Shown one piece after another: positions 34,662-37,502 of a DNA stretch of 37,502 nucleotides. Source of the DNA: an uncultured Eubacteriales bacterium (GTDB lineage: Bacteria > Bacillota > Clostridia > Peptostreptococcales > Anaerovoracaceae). Below the pieces are notes generated by a model. The model searched no databases and had not been told where the DNA came from. It saw nothing but the letters and a program-made list of their open reading frames with translations. The DNA lies in the NCBI GenBank assembly GCA_900315895.1, contig ONAY01000016.1:1-37502 (forward strand). The letters run 5' to 3'. The position numbers and the translations under genes are program-made. Each line of letters starts with the position of its first letter. The stretch's first letter is position 1.

Positions 34662-34802
34662 TTGACCAAGAGAACGTTCATACTGGCGGCTATCCTTTTG
34701 GGAGCGGCGGCACTGGTGGTCGTTGGCGTCATTCAGGGGCAGCCGGGCCAGGTCCTGAGCAAAGCCATAAACATATGTCTGGAGTGTGTGGGCCTTGGAT
34801 AG
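34662..34802 (+). CDS. CD1871A-family small CXXC membrane protein
   Basis: 46-residue protein beginning at TTG, with GGAGGGG well spaced upstream, one base after the TlpA stop. It has a basic start (TKRT), one membrane helix (about 6-24) and the C-terminal segment LSKAINICLECVGLG with CLEC. This matches the small 'CD1871A family CXXC motif-containing' proteins found beside 4Fe-4S membrane ferredoxins and TlpA proteins in Clostridia. Function unknown; the CxxC may be a thiol relay or metal site. Easily missed because of its length and TTG start. It overlaps the next gene's start. Confidence 0.8.
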   Translation: MTKRTFILAAILLGAAALVVVGVIQGQPGQVLSKAINICLECVGLG

Positions 34803-35650
34803 CAAAAAACGCCTTGCCATACAGGGCATAGCTGCCCTCATACAGAATGCGGACTTCAGGGGATTCTTCAGAGGAGGCATCTATCAGCGCCACAAAGGCG
34901 GTCTGTGTGCCGGGCCTCAACTGCTATTCCTGCCCGGGTGCTGTGGGAGCCTGTCCAATCGGATCCCTTCAGAACAGCCTGTCGGGCATGACCTTCAGGT
35001 TCCCTTATTATGTGCTGGGACTGATGATATTTTTCGGGGCCTTACTGGGAAGAACAATCTGCGGATTCCTCTGTCCCTTCGGGCTTCTGCAGGATCTTTT
35101 GAACCGCATACCCTTCCCGAAGAAGATAAGGACCTTCAAGGGCGACCGTAAGCTGAGGAATCTGAAGTACCTGGTACTCATAGTCCTCGTGATTATGGTG
35201 CCCATATTCGTGAAGCTGACCCCGGCCTTCTGCAAGTACGTCTGCCCTTCGGGGACCCTTTCGGGGATACTGCTTGCGCTGGGTGACTCCAGGCTTTTCG
35301 CGGTGCTGGGAGGCACCTTCTTCTGGAAGCTGAGCCTGCTGATATTGGTGATACTCATAAGTATCATGATCTACAGGCCCTTCTGCAAGTACATCTGCCC
35401 CTTGGGGGCCTTCTACGGGCCCTTCAACAAGGTGGCCCTTATGAAGATGTCCTGTGACAAGTCGGCCTGCGTGGACTGTGGCGCTTGCAGCGCTGTCTGC
35501 GGCATGGGTGTGGATCCTTCGGAGGATCCCAACAGCACAGAGTGCATACGCTGCGGGTCCTGCATCAAGACATGCCCCGCCAAGGCCCTCGGCTATGAAT
35601 TCAGCCTCAGGAAGAAGGAAGCCGGGGATCCTCTTGACACAAGTGCATAG
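34795..35650 (+). pseudogene. Membrane 4Fe-4S polyferredoxin, frameshifted
   Basis: NapH/CcoG-like integral membrane iron-sulfur protein, with a frameshift near 34880-34890. The first frame (from TTG 34795 or GTG 34786) gives KRLAIQGIAALIQNADFRGF and FRGGIYQ, the normal N-terminus. The next frame gives TKAVCVPGLNCYSCPGAVGACPIGS and everything after. One extra or two missing bases explain it. The remainder has CGFLCPFG, CKYVCPSG and CKYICPLG cysteine motifs between membrane segments, and two C-terminal 4Fe-4S motifs (CVDCGACSAVC; CIRCGSCIKTCP). The downstream ATG at 34847 has no ribosome site. It may be a pseudogene, a sequencing error or recoding. Confidence 0.8.
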
Positions 35651-35664
35651 CATAAGAGACAATA

Positions 35665-35692
35665 AAAAACCTGCTCATCTGAGCAGGTTTTT
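35665..35692. terminator. Bidirectional terminator after the ferredoxin gene and after tRNA-Arg
   Basis: AAAAACCTGCTC (35665-35676) pairs perfectly with GAGCAGGTTTTT (35681-35692) around ATCT. The T-tracts on both strands suit termination of the rightward redox cluster and the leftward tRNA. Confidence 0.88.
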
Positions 35693-35695
35693 AGT

Positions 35696-35770
35696 TGGTA
35701 TCCCCCGACAGAATCGAACTGTCAACTGAGCTTTAGGAGAGCTCCGTTATATCCATTTAACTAGGGAGAC
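35696..35770 (-). tRNA. tRNA-Arg (anticodon CCU)
   Basis: On the minus strand the cloverleaf runs from G at 35770 to the encoded CCA at 35698-35696. The acceptor stem GTCTCCC pairs with GGGGGAT with G-U pairs. The anticodon stem GAGCT/AGCTC encloses loop CTCCTAA, giving anticodon CCT, which reads AGG. The T arm is GACAG-TTCGATT-CTGTC. The AGG codon it serves is frequent in this window's genes. It opposes replication and sits next to a terminator. Confidence 0.93.
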
Positions 35771-35843
35771 TCGCTTTGCAAGAGATATATTAACACACAA
35801 GGGGGAAAAATAAAAGAGAAATTTGATAATTGCTTTTGTAATC

Positions 35844-35872
35844 TTGAAAACTGCCTTGGATTGCGGTATAAT
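35844..35872 (+). promoter_or_regulatory. CoA-transferase promoter
   Basis: TTGAAA (35844-35849), a 17-bp spacer and TATAAT (35867-35872), close to consensus, about 85 bp before the CoA-transferase ATG. Confidence 0.8.
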
Positions 35873-35883
35873 AGTCGTACTGT

Positions 35884-35901
35884 TTGTTCATTTTTTAACA
35901 G
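35884..35901 (+). promoter_or_regulatory. Candidate Rex operator
   Basis: TTGTTCATTTTTTAACAG matches the clostridial Rex consensus TTGTTAANNNNTTAACAA at 12 of 14 defined bases. It lies a few bases after the expected transcription start, where a bound repressor could block polymerase. An overlapping 7-bp inverted repeat TACTGTT/AACAGTA (35878-35903) has the same centre. Rex senses NADH/NAD+ and represses fermentation genes, fitting the downstream enzyme. Confidence 0.6.
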
Positions 35902-35956
35902 TATAACAAAGGCCCGGACAGGATGAAAAGCGAGGCCGGACGATAAGGGGAAATAT

Positions 35957-37315
35957 ATGTACAAAGTATCAGAATTAGCCAACGAATATAAGCGCAAGCT
36001 GATCACGGCGGACAAGGCTGCTGCCATGGTCAGAAACGGCAGTCGTATCCACTTCGGTCTGGGCTGCGGCACGGTCATAGACATCGACAAGGCTCTGGCC
36101 AAGCGGGCGGATGAGCTCAAGGACGTGACCATCATATCCACGGTATCCATCAGGGAGAAGCCCTTCGAGACCTTCTATGCCACCCAGTCCAACGACCAGG
36201 TGAGATTCGCCTCCGCACACTTCAGCGCCCAGGACAGAATAATGAACAGGGAAGGCCGCTGTTGGTACATCCCGATGATGTTCAACGAGCTGCCCTTCCT
36301 CTGGACCAACAATAACAACGAGGTGGACATCGCGTTCTTCCAGGTAGCACCCATGGACGAGCACGGCAACTTCAATATAGGCCCCCAGGTGGCAGACATG
36401 TGGGGAGTCATCAAGTCCGCCAAGCTGAGGATCGTGGAGGTCAATGAGAACATGCCCATTGCCCACGGCTACCAGACTCAGCTGAACCTCTACGGAATAG
36501 ACTATATCGTGGAAGGCTCCAACACACCTCTGGCGGAGATCCCCGCCAAGGAGCCTACGGAGATCGACAAGATCATCGCAAGCCACGTGGTAAAGAACAT
36601 CAAGTCCCACTGCACGGTGCAGCTGGGAATCGGAGCTCTCCCCAACTATATCGGCAAGATGATCGCCGAATCCGACATCAGAAACGTTGAAGGACACACG
36701 GAGATGGTGTCCGACGCTTACGTTGCCCTTTTCGAGGCGGGCAAACTCACCGGAAACAAGCCGGTGGACAAGGGAAAGCTGGTGTACACCTTCGCCGGCG
36801 GCACCAAGCACCTTTATGACTTCATAGACGACAACCCCATCTGCTGCTCGGCACCTGTGGACTACGTCAATAACTACGCCACGATCTCCAGGATACCCAA
36901 TTTCATCTCGGTTAACAGCTGCATCGGCGTAGACCTCTACGGCCAGGTGTGCGCAGAGTCCGACGGACACCGTCAGATCTCCGGCACCGGCGGTCAGCTG
37001 GACTTCGTAATGGGAGCCTTCGGTGCGGACGGCGGCAACAGCTTCCTCTGCACCCCCTCCACCAAAACATCCAAGAGCGGCAACGTCTACTCCCTGATCA
37101 CTCCAAGTCTTGCCCAGGGAGCCATCGTGACCACCCCCAGAATGTGCACCGACTACATCGTCACCGAGTATGGCGCAGTGGAGCTCAAGGGCAAGTCCAC
37201 CTGGGAAAGAGCGGAGCTTCTGATCTCCATTGCGCACCCCGACTTCAGGGATGACCTGATCAAAGAGGCGGAAAAGATGGGTATTTGGAAGAACTCTTCC
37301 AAGATAGCATATTAA
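35957..37315 (+). CDS. Butyryl-CoA:acetate / 4-hydroxybutyrate-type CoA-transferase
   Basis: Class I CoA-transferase of the acetyl-CoA hydrolase/transferase family, 452 residues. Family features are the N-terminal [52 protein letters not shown]-type glycine loop (here [12 protein letters not shown]), and [11 protein letters not shown] containing the likely catalytic Glu. The C-terminal [17 protein letters not shown] and [18 protein letters not shown] also fit. Close gut homologues act in the final step of butyrate formation (butyryl-CoA plus acetate to butyrate plus acetyl-CoA); 4-hydroxybutyrate or another acid is possible. It has its own promoter with a Rex-like operator and ribosome site GGGGAA. 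An IS end lies 21 bp past the stop and no terminator is visible. Confidence 0.85.
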   Translation: MYKVSELANEYKRKLITADKAAAMVRNGSRIHFGLGCGTVIDIDKALAKRADELKDVTIISTVSIREKPFETFYATQSNDQVRFASAHFSAQDRIMNREGRCWYIPMMFNELPFLWTNNNNEVDIAFFQVAPMDEHGNFNIGPQVADMWGVIKSAKLRIVEVNENMPIAHGYQTQLNLYGIDYIVEGSNTPLAEIPAKEPTEIDKIIASHVVKNIKSHCTVQLGIGALPNYIGKMIAESDIRNVEGHTEMVSDAYVALFEAGKLTGNKPVDKGKLVYTFAGGTKHLYDFIDDNPICCSAPVDYVNNYATISRIPNFISVNSCIGVDLYGQVCAESDGHRQISGTGGQLDFVMGAFGADGGNSFLCTPSTKTSKSGNVYSLITPSLAQGAIVTTPRMCTDYIVTEYGAVELKGKSTWERAELLISIAHPDFRDDLIKEAEKMGIWKNSSKIAY

Positions 37316-37336
37316 AATTTCAAAGACAGGCCCCGG

Positions 37337-37502
37337 TGAAGTGAACCCCTTTCGTTAGACAAAAAACTCTAATGAAAGGGGTTTTAAAATGTCAGGAAAG
37401 AAAAAGTACAGTGATGAGTTTAAACTCAAGGTAGTCAATGAGTACTTAGAAGGTAAAAATGGCGGGGTCAAAGTTCTGGCTGCAAAATATGGGTTGGCAC
37501 AC
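37337..37502 (+). mobile_element. IS3-family element, left end
   Basis: From 37337 the sequence TGAAGTGAACCCC...GTTAGACAAAA matches the inverted end seen at 69-96. An inverted repeat CCCCTTTCGTTAG / CTAATGAAAGGGG (37346-37358 / 37369-37381) sits before the OrfA start, a common feature of this group. The element continues past the window. It lies directly behind the CoA-transferase gene. Confidence 0.8.
37389..37502 (+). CDS. IS3-family transposase OrfA, N-terminal fragment
   Basis: Open from the ATG at 37389 to the window edge, 38 codons: MSGKKKYSDEFKLKVVNEY and on through GGVKVLAAKYGLAH. This is the start of the helix-turn-helix OrfA of IS150-type elements (the KYSDEFKLKVV start and LAAKYG recognition region). 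The partner OrfB would follow by frameshifting or reinitiation. Confidence 0.85.
   Translation, partial: MSGKKKYSDEFKLKVVNEYLEGKNGGVKVLAAKYGLAH

Noticed and set aside
34847-35650. Polyferredoxin starting at the internal ATG 34847 as an intact gene
   Set aside because: There is no ribosome site before this ATG, and the conserved N-terminus is found just upstream in the neighbouring frame, so a frameshift is the better reading.
35975-37237. Long minus-strand open frame opposite the CoA-transferase
   Set aside because: It mirrors codon bias of the real gene and shows no protein-family features.

Overview
The window is a chromosomal origin region from a low-to-moderate-GC anaerobic member of the Firmicutes/Bacillota, class Clostridia (a butyrate-type gut or sediment anaerobe is my inference; genus unknown). 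Evidence: the dnaA-dnaN-recF-gyrB-gyrA block faces rpmH-rnpA-yidD-yidC-khpB-mnmE-mnmG-rsmG-parA-parB, parS sites read TGTTTCACGTGAAACA, and there is a DnaD-type replication protein, RNase M5, a SigB/SigF-type sigma factor, and a butyryl-CoA:acetate-type CoA-transferase behind a Rex-like operator.

Layout. 1-96 is the right end of an IS3-family element. 127-11501 is an uninterrupted minus-strand block: trpS, a sporulation/stress-type sigma factor with a degenerate RsbW-like partner, gyrA, gyrB, a lone cobI/cbiL-type methylase, recF, dnaN, dnaA. The origin is bipartite: two perfect DnaA boxes between dnaA and rpmH (11549-11580), and an unwinding module between dnaA and dnaN (9951-10014) with two degenerate boxes, six DnaA-trios and an AT-rich stretch. 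11713-19988 is the plus-strand block rpmH to parB, with two parS sites just before parA. 19989-20612 is non-coding and holds a four-unit 53-bp tandem repeat with internal inverted repeats. 20613-31213 is a second plus-strand run: a membrane-segment-free GdpP-like phosphodiesterase, rplI, dnaB, a DnaD/DnaC-N-terminus fusion, two tandem G5/LysM/M23 peptidases, a DivIC/FtsB-like protein, rnmV, rsmA, and a GNAT acetyltransferase.

31283-37315 is accessory in character: a repeat protein with an EF-hand-like loop, a DUF1294-SanA fusion, a FlK-like thioesterase, a NUDIX-MGMT fusion, a TlpA / small CxxC membrane protein / membrane polyferredoxin cluster (the last gene frameshifted), tRNA-Arg(CCU), and the CoA-transferase. 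The window ends in the left end of another IS3-family element in the same orientation as the first.

Transcription diverges from the origin, so nearly all core genes are co-oriented with replication. The exceptions are the 31283 and 31892 genes and the tRNA. Most notable: the DnaD protein carrying a DnaC-type zinc domain but no AAA+ loader; the sigma/anti-sigma pair in one frame separated by a single TAG, with the anti-sigma ATP site eroded; the 53-bp hairpin array beside parB; the thiol/iron-sulfur membrane cluster; and the Rex-like operator. All assignments come from reading the sequence; no database search was run.
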